From: a bacterium TMED217
Lineage (GTDB): Bacteria > Fidelibacterota > Marinisomatia > Marinisomatales > UBA1611
Length of the DNA: 41,290 bases
NCBI GenBank assembly: GCA_002169695.1
Contig: NHJO01000010.1
Coordinates: forward strand, 2,653 to 43,942
Reading direction: 5' to 3'
Shown here piece by piece: positions 16,979 to 25,391 of this stretch; within the stretch, counting starts at the first letter, position 1; every line of letters starts with the position of its first letter. A program made the position numbers and the translations under genes. The notes under the pieces were generated by a model that was given only the letters and a program-made list of their open reading frames with translations, made no database searches and was not told the origin of the DNA.

Positions 16979-18498
16979 TTTAACTTTTTGAGAGTATAAA
17001 GTTTATATGTATTATTCTTTGAAGAAAAAGTCAATTCAAAATATTGATTTATATTAGATAATATACTATTAGGTAATCCATTGAGATAATCCGTGGATGA
17101 AATAAAAGTATCAATATTATACTTTTCAATCAGAAAGTCTAAATGTTCTAAATTTAGGATAGGATATTTATGAAGGATTTTATCCATATTCTCAATATGA
17201 TGATCTGAAAAACCAATTGTTGAATTTAGTACTCTGTGGTTTGTAGATAGCATTAGATTACACCCTCCTGCAACATATAAAGGGTTAGCTATAATATTTC
17301 TTTTGTTGTCAAAATTATTCAAATAAGCATATATCTCTTCGTCTTCGTCAAAAGAATTTTTATCATATGTTTCATATATAAATAATAACTCTATACAGTA
17401 AAGTAATATATAAAAAGAAATAAAAAATAATAATGTCTGAGTATCAAACAATTCACCAAAAATAATAATTATAGGAAATAAGACATGTAGTAAATATCTC
17501 TCTGCCTCACCTAAAAATAAAAACTTTTTTGTATTTATGACTAAAAATAAAATTAATGATAAAATAATATAGGTGATAAAGAAGGTATATTGACTATTAT
17601 GCAAGAAAAATAATACATAGAAAAAGGGTAAAAATTTAATAAACGTGCTTGTAAAACTATTTTCTTTATAAACTTGCTTAAAAAGCAACTTAATACTACC
17701 AGAAAAAAATAATTCAATAATCTCTTTGAAAGAATTTCTATTGGAAAAGTGCATATCATTATTTTTATTTTTCCAAAAATAAACTTTCAAATGCTCTACT
17801 TGTGCCTTGATAGCAATTTTTTGCTTCTTATCAAGAACATACGATATAATAAAAATTGTAATGCTTAAAAACATAGGTATATAATCTCCATTTAAAATCA
17901 TAGCTGGGATTAATAATAAAAAAAATACCTGGAGTGCAAATTTTGAAAGGTAAATAAATATTAAAGATAAAAATAAGAAAAGAATAATGAAAATAGGATC
18001 TAAATTATTAAATGCATACAAGCTAAAAATCATAAGACTAGAAACTATCTCTGAGAACAATCTTGGAGTAAAAGAAAAAACTCTAGGACCAAGATTAGTT
18101 ATGCTATAAGAAAAAGGTATTAAAAGATACAACACTACCAAAAGAAAACTTTTATAATCTGTAAATCCAAAATGTTGCAATACCATAAACATAGATAATG
18201 AGAACAGTAAATCAACTACTACATTAAAATAATTTTTTATAAAATCTAGACTTAGAAATCGTAAAAAAAGGCTTGCAAAATATGGATATAAAGCATGATT
18301 ATCTATAGACGAAAATAGAAGAAACTGCTTATTTAATTTCTTACCATTCCTTTTGTTAAATAAATGTCTAATCACATATATATAATAATATCCATCCTCA
18401 GAATATCTGTGAATCTTTTTAGAGCTTAAAAAAATTGGGATTAGCCTTAGTAGCAAGAAACAAAATATGAGTAGTGCTAAATAAAAAGAGAAATTCAT
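16975..18498 (-). CDS. Large polytopic membrane protein, possible GT-C glycosyltransferase
   Basis: 507 residues with about 10-12 hydrophobic helices followed by a soluble C-terminal part of about 120 residues. Right after the first helix comes SEDGYYYI (33-40), an acidic, aromatic loop motif in the place where GT-C glycosyltransferases carry their catalytic Asp/Glu. The C-terminal part has IANPLYVAGGCNLMLSTNHR and IGFSDHH, like periplasmic domains of polyprenyl-phosphate-sugar-using enzymes. It is coupled to wzx and to the Wzy candidate by 4-nt ATGA overlaps. A periplasmic glycosyltransferase decorating the repeat unit is plausible. No family name can be given with confidence. Confidence 0.6.
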   Translation of the reverse strand: MNFSFYLALLIFCFLLLRLIPIFLSSKKIHRYSEDGYYYIYVIRHLFNKRNGKKLNKQFLLFSSIDNHALYPYFASLFLRFLSLDFIKNYFNVVVDLLFSLSMFMVLQHFGFTDYKSFLLVVLYLLIPFSYSITNLGPRVFSFTPRLFSEIVSSLMIFSLYAFNNLDPIFIILFLFLSLIFIYLSKFALQVFFLLLIPAMILNGDYIPMFLSITIFIISYVLDKKQKIAIKAQVEHLKVYFWKNKNNDMHFSNRNSFKEIIELFFSGSIKLLFKQVYKENSFTSTFIKFLPFFYVLFFLHNSQYTFFITYIILSLILFLVINTKKFLFLGEAERYLLHVLFPIIIIFGELFDTQTLLFFISFYILLYCIELLFIYETYDKNSFDEDEEIYAYLNNFDNKRNIIANPLYVAGGCNLMLSTNHRVLNSTIGFSDHHIENMDKILHKYPILNLEHLDFLIEKYNIDTFISSTDYLNGLPNSILSNINQYFELTFSSKNNTYKLYTLKKLK

Positions 18499-19790
18499 TT
18501 TATTAAAAATCCTGATTCAATAAATAAGTTAATAAGCATTATAAACAAAGAAATATATACATATTTAAAATTCAATTTTATTGTGCTGTTTTTCTTTGAT
18601 AAGAAAAAGACTATTATAAAAGTTGAAAAATAGAAAAGGAGTAAAGAAAACAGTAAACTAGTCACACTTAATACACTCAGGTATAAAGACAAACTAAAAA
18701 TAATAGCTCCAATAAAAAAAGCTATAAAATTATATATAGTCTTAAAATTTAAATTATGAACTAACAAAAAATAATTAATTAAAAGATTAAAAAAGTTTGC
18801 AAGGAATAGATATGGCATAAACATTGCTAAGTCTTCAAACCTATATGATAAAAAATAGATATTTAAAAAATAGAAACTTATAATCATAAAAATATTGAAG
18901 TATAAAAGCAATTCTGTATACTTTATAAAAACATTTTCCATTAATGATTCAACATTTTCTGTTCTATCTTTTTTTATCATAACAGGGTCTACTATGAAGC
19001 GAAAAACTTCATTAAAAAAAAGATACGCCATAGAAATTCTTAAACCCATACTATAATTACTTAATGTTAAATCATTAAAATTATTAAGAACAAAAATTCT
19101 ACTAAACATTAGTACTCCAAAACTAATAGCTACCACTGGAATGATATTAATAGAATATTTTAGATACTTTGTGATTGTAGGAATTGAAATTTGAAATGCA
19201 TCTTTACTTGCCTTAGTGAAAAGAATATAAAATAAGATAGAAAGCTTTGGCATTGAAAAGAGTATTAACAAATATTCAATGGACAATAAATTTTTTAAAT
19301 AAAAAAACCCTAATAAAGAAAAAAATGTGATTATTTCATAAATGATTGCTGCAATATATATCTTATATATGGCTTCAAATCTAAAGTAGATCAATACAAG
19401 GCTGTATATTAAGTTAATAATTACAAAAAGCAGGAGATAAATCGATAGATTGGAATTATCAAATTGAAAAAATCTAGGATTAAATAATTGTAAAAGTGAG
19501 AAAAATAAGATTGATCCAAATAAATAGATTAATATTACATTAAATATTGATTTAGACAGTTGATTATTTTCTTTGTCAATATAATAATATCTAGCAAATG
19601 CAGATTCTGCCTGAAGACCAAAAACCATGACTCCAAAATATCCAATAGAATATATTGTTTCAAATAATCCATATTCATTGTGTGATAAGATATAAGCTAA
19701 GATAAAGAAAATGCTATATGAAAAAACTTTTTGTAAAATATTTATTATAACTACTAAGGATAATGGCTGTGAAGTTATAATATTCATCAT
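18495..19790 (-). CDS. wzx: O-unit flippase (Wzx / polysaccharide biosynthesis family)
   Basis: 431 residues with about 12 hydrophobic helices evenly spaced. The N-terminal pattern is typical of Wzx/MOP-superfamily transporters: the LSLVVIINILQKVFSYSIFF helix, then LSHNEYGLFETIYSIGYFGV and AESAFARYYYIDKE. It would move undecaprenyl-diphosphate-linked repeat units across the inner membrane. It lies 5 nt after asnB and overlaps the following membrane-protein gene by 4 nt. Tandem ATGs (19790, 19787) make the exact start uncertain by one codon. Confidence 0.88.
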   Translation of the reverse strand: MMNIITSQPLSLVVIINILQKVFSYSIFFILAYILSHNEYGLFETIYSIGYFGVMVFGLQAESAFARYYYIDKENNQLSKSIFNVILIYLFGSILFFSLLQLFNPRFFQFDNSNLSIYLLLFVIINLIYSLVLIYFRFEAIYKIYIAAIIYEIITFFSLLGFFYLKNLLSIEYLLILFSMPKLSILFYILFTKASKDAFQISIPTITKYLKYSINIIPVVAISFGVLMFSRIFVLNNFNDLTLSNYSMGLRISMAYLFFNEVFRFIVDPVMIKKDRTENVESLMENVFIKYTELLLYFNIFMIISFYFLNIYFLSYRFEDLAMFMPYLFLANFFNLLINYFLLVHNLNFKTIYNFIAFFIGAIIFSLSLYLSVLSVTSLLFSLLLFYFSTFIIVFFLSKKNSTIKLNFKYVYISLFIMLINLFIESGFLIK

Positions 19791-19795
19791 ATAAA

Positions 19796-21634
19796 TTAAT
19801 CATTTAAGAAAGTATTGAGCCATATTTCAAAATTAATTAATGACCAAATCAATAATCTTTTATTATCTCTTCCGGAAAAATGTATATCTACTATATTTGC
19901 TACGCTATCAAAATCAAGATAGTTATACATCGCTGCATTTTTATTCTTTATAAGACCTCTAACATACTCAATACTATTTCCCTTGAACCAAGATCCATCT
20001 GGACCAGAAAAACCTTGTTTTTTATTATTAGAATATTCCTTTGTAACATAATTTTCAAATACTCTCCTAAGAACAATTTTACCATCGCTGGTTTGATTCG
20101 TAAATGTTTCTTCATTATGAACTAGTTTTTCTAGCTTATGTTTTATGGGAATTTTCATAGCAAAATCTACTAAATCATTATCTAAAAATGGGACTCGAGT
20201 TTCCAGACCAAATGACATACTAATCTTATCTTCTAGTGTTAATAAACCTTGTAAAAAAGTCTGACATTCAAAGTGTAAAGATTTATTGATATAATCTTCA
20301 TTGGTATTCAAAAAAGATTTTTTATTGAATTTACCTGCAAAAGATTCAAATGAATAATTTTCTGTCTCTTTAAAAAGAGATGGCTTATAAAGACTTCTCT
20401 TTTCTCTGTCATGTAAAATTCTTGACCAATATTTATAGTATTTACCAATATATTCTTCAGGATTTTTATTATTACTAGAATATTGATACCTCCAAGGATA
20501 ACCTGCAAAAAGCTCGTCTCCTCCAACTCCAGAAAATACAACTGTTACGTGTTTTTTAGCTAATTTTGCAGCATAATAATTAGGATATGATTGCCCAACT
20601 ACGGGATTTTCAATAATTGGAATAAGATCACCTAAACAAGATTCCATATCATTTGAACTTAATATCGATTCATAATGATTTGTTTTATATAAATCAGACA
20701 AAAATTTTGCTTTGGTCCTCTCATCAAAATTAATCTCCATTCCTGATATAGATTTCATATCAAAACCTATTGTAAATGTTTTCAGTTGATCAAATTTAGT
20801 TGATGCAACAGCTGTGATAGCTCCAGAATCCATGCCGCCACTAAGATAAGATCCAATTGGGACATCAGACATTAACTGTTTTTCAACAGATAACTTAAAT
20901 AACCTATCGACTTCTTCAATTGCATCATTTTTTGATATTGAATGATCTTCTTCAAAATTAAATTCCCAAAACTTTGTGGCTTTATTTGTTTTTTTGTTTA
21001 AATCATATATCATAAATGTCCCCGCATCAACCATATTAATGTCCTTGAATAAGGTTTCATTGTTGAGATTATTTTGAAAAGTAAAATATTGATCTAAAGC
21101 GTTTTTATTCAAATCAACAGATACATGGGGATGTGTCAATATAGGTTTAATTTCTGATGAAAAAATCAATAGACTCTGATTATTAAAATAATATAGAGGT
21201 TTAGTTCCATACCTATCTCGAGCTACAATTAATTTATTTTCGGATCTATCCCATATAATAGTAGCAAAGATTCCATCGAATAAATTAAAGCAGTCTGTTC
21301 CCCATTCTTGATAAGCATTAATTATTACCTCGGAATCTGTTTTAGATTTAAAAGTGTAACCTTTTTTAATTAAATCTTTTTTTATTTTTTTATAATTATA
21401 AACCTCTCCATTATAAGATAAAACATATCGATTGTTGTTAGAAAGCATGGGTTGTTTGCCATTTTCTGATAAATCTAGTATCTTTAATCTCTTATGTCCT
21501 AAAAACAGATTTTTTTCTGACCAAAAGCCTTCTCCATCTGGACCTCTATGCTCCATCTTCGAGCACATTCTTTTCATCAATAATAAATCAATTGGCTTAT
21601 TATCAAGATTAGTTAAAGAAAAAATACCGCACAT
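19796..21634 (-). CDS. asnB: Glutamine-hydrolysing asparagine synthetase-like amidotransferase
   Basis: 612 residues with the two domains of AsnB. The N-terminal class II glutaminase starts MCGIFSL (Cys2 nucleophile) and has HRGPDGEG (29-36) and SYNGEVYN (73-80). The C-terminal ATP-pyrophosphatase domain has LSGGMDSG (264-271) and the GVGGDELFAGYPWR block. Many O-antigen clusters carry such a protein (WbpS/WbmI-like), thought to amidate the carboxyl group of a uronic acid rather than aspartate. Here it sits among uronic-acid genes: a UDP-GlcA 4-epimerase and WbpB/WbpE homologs. The gene is 3 nt from the upstream epimerase stop. Sugar amidation is inferred; true asparagine synthesis remains possible. 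Confidence 0.9.
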   Translation of the reverse strand: MCGIFSLTNLDNKPIDLLLMKRMCSKMEHRGPDGEGFWSEKNLFLGHKRLKILDLSENGKQPMLSNNNRYVLSYNGEVYNYKKIKKDLIKKGYTFKSKTDSEVIINAYQEWGTDCFNLFDGIFATIIWDRSENKLIVARDRYGTKPLYYFNNQSLLIFSSEIKPILTHPHVSVDLNKNALDQYFTFQNNLNNETLFKDINMVDAGTFMIYDLNKKTNKATKFWEFNFEEDHSISKNDAIEEVDRLFKLSVEKQLMSDVPIGSYLSGGMDSGAITAVASTKFDQLKTFTIGFDMKSISGMEINFDERTKAKFLSDLYKTNHYESILSSNDMESCLGDLIPIIENPVVGQSYPNYYAAKLAKKHVTVVFSGVGGDELFAGYPWRYQYSSNNKNPEEYIGKYYKYWSRILHDREKRSLYKPSLFKETENYSFESFAGKFNKKSFLNTNEDYINKSLHFECQTFLQGLLTLEDKISMSFGLETRVPFLDNDLVDFAMKIPIKHKLEKLVHNEETFTNQTSDGKIVLRRVFENYVTKEYSNNKKQGFSGPDGSWFKGNSIEYVRGLIKNKNAAMYNYLDFDSVANIVDIHFSGRDNKRLLIWSLINFEIWLNTFLND

Positions 21635-21637
21635 AAG

Positions 21638-22480
21638 CTAATTTCTATTCACGCATCGATTTAAGCCATCATCAATTTCAGTAAAAACTAAATTACTAAA
21701 ATAATTTTTAATCTTACGTATTGACCCAATTGCATACGCTGGCTCAGCATTGATCTCTTCGATATTAGCTTTAATATCAAGTATTTTCTCCAACTTTAAA
21801 ACTATATCATGTAGACTTAATATCTCTGGACCTCCAATATTAAAAATGTCACAACATTCATTTTTTTTATCAATAAATCTTTGAAAAATTTGAACTAAAT
21901 CATCAATATATATAGGATTAATATATAGTCCTTTACAAGATGCCAAGGGGATATCTTCAGAATTTTTTATTTTATTAATCATATTTGGGATAAGCATATT
22001 ATTCTGGTCAGGACCATATGCTCCAAATATTCTTAAAATTATAGTATCAAAAAATTTGCTATATGATTGAATCATTAATTCGCTAGTAAACTTACTTACG
22101 CCATAAAATGAATTTGGACTCGGAGTATCCGATTCTTTCTTTTCTCCTTTAGAATTATCATATACACTTCCAGTAGAAGCAAAAATAAATTTTTTAATTT
22201 TATTCATTCTAGCCCATTCTAAAATTTCTGCAGTAGAATCAATATTTACTTTCCTTACATCAGTAGCACCTTCTGGAAAATTTCTATATAATGAAGATTG
22301 AGCTAAATGAATAACAATATCTATTTCATTTTTAGGTAAATTTTTAGTCCAACCATCATGAGATAAATCAAATCCATTTTCTCTAGATGCTTCCAATATT
22401 TCTATAGAATTATTATTTTTAAGAAATGAAACTAAATTTGTGCCAATAAAACCTGTACTCCCTGTAATTAAAATTTTCAT
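21638..22480 (-). CDS. NAD-dependent epimerase/dehydratase
   Basis: Extended SDR of 280 residues: GSTGFIGTN near the N-terminus, HLAQSS, ASTGSVYDNS with the catalytic-type Ser, YGVSK (Tyr/Lys pair), LRIFGAYGP, and an INPIYIDDL sugar-domain segment. It is shorter than GalE and has a compact C-terminal domain, resembling reductases or epimerases that act on nucleotide-linked keto sugars. The neighbours are another epimerase (9 nt upstream in the operon) and asnB. The reaction is unknown. It could finish one of the amino- or uronic-acid sugars made here. Confidence 0.85.
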   Translation of the reverse strand: MKILITGSTGFIGTNLVSFLKNNNSIEILEASRENGFDLSHDGWTKNLPKNEIDIVIHLAQSSLYRNFPEGATDVRKVNIDSTAEILEWARMNKIKKFIFASTGSVYDNSKGEKKESDTPSPNSFYGVSKFTSELMIQSYSKFFDTIILRIFGAYGPDQNNMLIPNMINKIKNSEDIPLASCKGLYINPIYIDDLVQIFQRFIDKKNECCDIFNIGGPEILSLHDIVLKLEKILDIKANIEEINAEPAYAIGSIRKIKNYFSNLVFTEIDDGLNRCVNRN

Positions 22481-22489
22481 TTAATAAAA

Positions 22490-23461
22490 TTAAAGTTTCA
22501 ACTCTCGCCATTCTATCAACTTAATCAAACCCTCTTTGAGAGAGTAGGCAGATTCAAAACCAATATCTTTCTGTGCTTTAACTTTGGAACCAATTCTATT
22601 TTGAACCAACCTTCTAGCATCTTCTTCTGAATATGGCATGTACTTAACCTTTAAATCTGATTTTTTTAGCTCAAGTATTAAATCACATAATTCCTTAATT
22701 GATGTTTGAATTTCCGTGCCAACATTATAAAATTCATCTACAGCTTCTGATTTAAGAGCACAAATATTCGCTTTTGCAGCATCTTCAACATATATAAAGT
22801 CATATGCTTGGCTTCCATCTCCATTGATGGCTGGTTCTTCATTAGCATCAATTTTATTTAACATAATAGGGACTACTCCTGTATATGCAGCTGTTTGATC
22901 TTGACCAGGACCATATACATTCATATATCTTAGTCCGACATAATTAAGTTCGTATCTATCATGAAATGCTCTACACATTGCTTCTCCAGCAATTTTAGTT
23001 GCGCCGTAAAAATTCTTATTATTGAATGGATGATCTTCTTTCATTGGAACTTTGACTGCATCTCCATATACAGATGCAGATGAAGAATATACTAGCTTTT
23101 CAATATTGTTCTTTGCACAAGCTTCTAACACATTAAAAGTACCTTGAATATTAACATCAAATGCAGTCCTTGGATAATCTTTACAATGTAATAGCCACAT
23201 TGCAGCAAGATGAACAACATAATCACATCGGCTAATAGCGTCATCTAAAATATCAATATCTCTAATATCGCCTCCATGCTCATATACTTTACATCTCGGA
23301 TCTTTCATTGCTTCTACAATATTGGCAGCTTTTCCTCTAACAAAATTGTCATAAATTAGAACTGAGTCTATTGGTTCTTTTAAAAGCTCTAATACTACAT
23401 GAGAACCAATAAATCCTCCGCCTCCAATGACTAATACTTTTTTATCTTTTAATGAATTCAT
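22490..23461 (-). CDS. NAD-dependent sugar-nucleotide epimerase
   Basis: Extended SDR of 323 residues with GGGGFIGSH at the N-terminus, HLAAMWLLHCKDYP, SSSASVYGDA, YGATK as the catalytic Tyr/Lys pair, LRYMNVYGPGQDQ, and GDGSQAYDFIYVEDAA. It resembles UDP-glucose/UDP-GlcNAc 4-epimerase relatives found in O-antigen loci. The unusual WLLHC segment after HLAAM may shape the substrate pocket. Its ATG overlaps the UDP-GlcA 4-epimerase stop by 4 nt, so the two are probably co-translated. The substrate is not identifiable from sequence alone. Confidence 0.87.
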   Translation of the reverse strand: MNSLKDKKVLVIGGGGFIGSHVVLELLKEPIDSVLIYDNFVRGKAANIVEAMKDPRCKVYEHGGDIRDIDILDDAISRCDYVVHLAAMWLLHCKDYPRTAFDVNIQGTFNVLEACAKNNIEKLVYSSSASVYGDAVKVPMKEDHPFNNKNFYGATKIAGEAMCRAFHDRYELNYVGLRYMNVYGPGQDQTAAYTGVVPIMLNKIDANEEPAINGDGSQAYDFIYVEDAAKANICALKSEAVDEFYNVGTEIQTSIKELCDLILELKKSDLKVKYMPYSEEDARRLVQNRIGSKVKAQKDIGFESAYSLKEGLIKLIEWRELKL

Positions 23462-24432
23462 ATTTTTATCCTATAATATTGTTTATACCAGTTAATAAAA
23501 TTTTCAACGCCATCTTCAATTGAAGTACTGGGAGAGTAAAGCAGGTCAGACTTTGCTTTTTCTATATCTGCACAACTTTTTTGAATATCTCCTTTTTGCA
23601 TTGGCAAAAAGTTTATTTCTGCCTTTTTACCAATATTTTTCTCGATTGTCTCAATTAGATACATTAATTCAACAGTTTTATTGTTTCCAAGATTATAAAT
23701 GTCAATTTCTTTTTCCAGGCTCAGTGAATGATATATCCCAGAAACAATATCATCAATATACGTAAAGTCTCTTTGCATTTTCCCGAAATTGAAGACATCA
23801 ATTTTTTTATTTTTAAGAATAGCATCTGTAAATAAAAATAATGCCATATCAGGCCTTCCCCATGGACCGTAGACAGAAAAAAAGCGCAATCCAATAGATT
23901 CTAACTTAAAAAGTTTAAAATATGAATATGCCATTAATTCATTAGATTTTTTAGTAGCTCCATAAAGAGAAATTTGAGAATCTGTCACATGATTTTCGCA
24001 TGAAGGACTGGCAGTATTATCTCCATATACCGACGAACTAGAAGCATAGACTAATTTTTTTACTTTATATTTCCTAGCAAGTTCTAATATATTTACAAAA
24101 CCTGCTAAATTTGAGTTTACATATGCATGAGGATTTTCTAAGCTATATCTTACGCCAGCTTGTGCTGCTAAATTTATAATATGAGTAATATGATTCTCTT
24201 TCATTAATATGTCTATAGTGTCCATATCAGTTAAATCACACTTTACAAATGAAAAATTTTCAAATTTTTTTAATATATCTAGCCGATCTTTTTTTAATTG
24301 AGTGTCATAATAGTTATTAAGGTTATCAATACCACATACCTTCATATTCTTATTTAATAAAAATAAACTGGTATGAAAACCTATAAATCCTGCCGACCCA
24401 GTAACTAATATATTCATATTTTTATTGCTCAT
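23458..24432 (-). CDS. UDP-glucuronate 4-epimerase
   Basis: Interconverts UDP-glucuronate and UDP-galacturonate. The 324-residue sequence follows the GlcA 4-epimerase family closely: GSAGFIGFH, DNLNNYYD, AAQAGVRYSLENP, YVNSNLAGF, YASSSSVYGDN, SLYGATKKSNELMA, RFFSVYGPWGRPDMALF, and RDFTYIDDIVSGI. This is more specific than the other epimerases in the window. The ATG at 24432 overlaps the upstream dehydrogenase stop (ATGA); a second ATG at 24417 directly precedes the NILVTG motif and could also be used. Its substrate needs a UDP-glucose dehydrogenase. The two such proteins encoded here are both atypical, so UDP-GlcA may come from elsewhere in the genome. Confidence 0.92.
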   Translation of the reverse strand: MSNKNMNILVTGSAGFIGFHTSLFLLNKNMKVCGIDNLNNYYDTQLKKDRLDILKKFENFSFVKCDLTDMDTIDILMKENHITHIINLAAQAGVRYSLENPHAYVNSNLAGFVNILELARKYKVKKLVYASSSSVYGDNTASPSCENHVTDSQISLYGATKKSNELMAYSYFKLFKLESIGLRFFSVYGPWGRPDMALFLFTDAILKNKKIDVFNFGKMQRDFTYIDDIVSGIYHSLSLEKEIDIYNLGNNKTVELMYLIETIEKNIGKKAEINFLPMQKGDIQKSCADIEKAKSDLLYSPSTSIEDGVENFINWYKQYYRIKI

Positions 24433-25391
24433 GATAATTTACTAGAGGCATCATGTAAAATATTCATTACATCTATAGCTTCTTTACCTCCAATATATTT
24501 TATATTAGGATTATTTTGATTATTTAAAAAATGTTTAATTTGTAAAGTTAGGGGATAATCAAATTCATAATCTATTTTTTGAACAGATATATCTTGCGAG
24601 TGTAAAAAAACATTTTTTTCATTTAAAAACTTATGGTGCACAGTCAGTTCATTTGATACTCCATTCAAAGTAATCATTCGTTTATTTCCTATTATTGTTA
24701 GTGAGTGATCTTTTATAGGATTGAGCCAATTCACAAAAATGTGCGATTTAATCTTTTTATCAGCATAGTCTAGAAAAATTGTTGCTATATCATTAATATT
24801 TCTATTAACGAGGGCCTGACTAATGGTCTCTATTTTATTTGGAAATGAATCAACTAAAAATTGAATAACAGATATATCATGCGGAGCAAGGCTCCATATT
24901 ACATCCTCTTTAGTTCTAACTGTTCCAAGATTCAATCTATTACTATAAATATATTTTATTTCTCCAATATAACCATCTTGTATATATTTTTTTATTAGCC
25001 TAACAGCAGGATGAAACAATAATAAGTGACCTACAGCTAATGTTTTTTTCTTTTCCTTCGCTACTTTATAAAGTTGTTTAGCATCTTTAGGTATTAAAGT
25101 CAAAGGTTTCTCGATAAGTACATTTTTATTATTTTCTAGACATTTAAGTGCCAAATCATAATGAGTGTGAGGTGGAGTAATGATAAAATATGAATCATAG
25201 TCTTGCTCAAAAGTCTCGTCAATATTATTATAAAATTTAATATTACTATACTGATCTTTCAGTAGAGCTCTAGTCTTTTTATCTTGCTCAACCACAGAAA
25301 AGTTAATATTTAGCTGACTCAAAGTTTTGAGGTAGTTTTTACCCCAATGACCTGCACCCACAACACATGATTTATTAGATATTTCGTTCAT
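24429..25391 (-). CDS. Gfo/Idh/MocA sugar dehydrogenase, WbpB/WlbA-like
   Basis: 320 residues with an N-terminal VVGAGHWGKNYLK Rossmann motif, IITPPHTHYDLA, LIEKPLTL (family Lys-Pro), AVGHLLLFHPAV, and a WSLAPHDISVIQF segment with the catalytic-type Asp. It pairs with the adjacent WbpE-like aminotransferase in a 4-nt ATGA overlap. In Pseudomonas and Bordetella such pairs make UDP-3-amino-GlcNAc-uronate: the dehydrogenase oxidises C3 with NAD recycled by 2-oxoglutarate, and the aminotransferase regenerates 2-oxoglutarate from glutamate. The pairing is seen here; the exact substrate is inferred. No WbpD-type acetyltransferase was seen in the window. Confidence 0.87.
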   Translation of the reverse strand: MNEISNKSCVVGAGHWGKNYLKTLSQLNINFSVVEQDKKTRALLKDQYSNIKFYNNIDETFEQDYDSYFIITPPHTHYDLALKCLENNKNVLIEKPLTLIPKDAKQLYKVAKEKKKTLAVGHLLLFHPAVRLIKKYIQDGYIGEIKYIYSNRLNLGTVRTKEDVIWSLAPHDISVIQFLVDSFPNKIETISQALVNRNINDIATIFLDYADKKIKSHIFVNWLNPIKDHSLTIIGNKRMITLNGVSNELTVHHKFLNEKNVFLHSQDISVQKIDYEFDYPLTLQIKHFLNNQNNPNIKYIGGKEAIDVMNILHDASSKLS

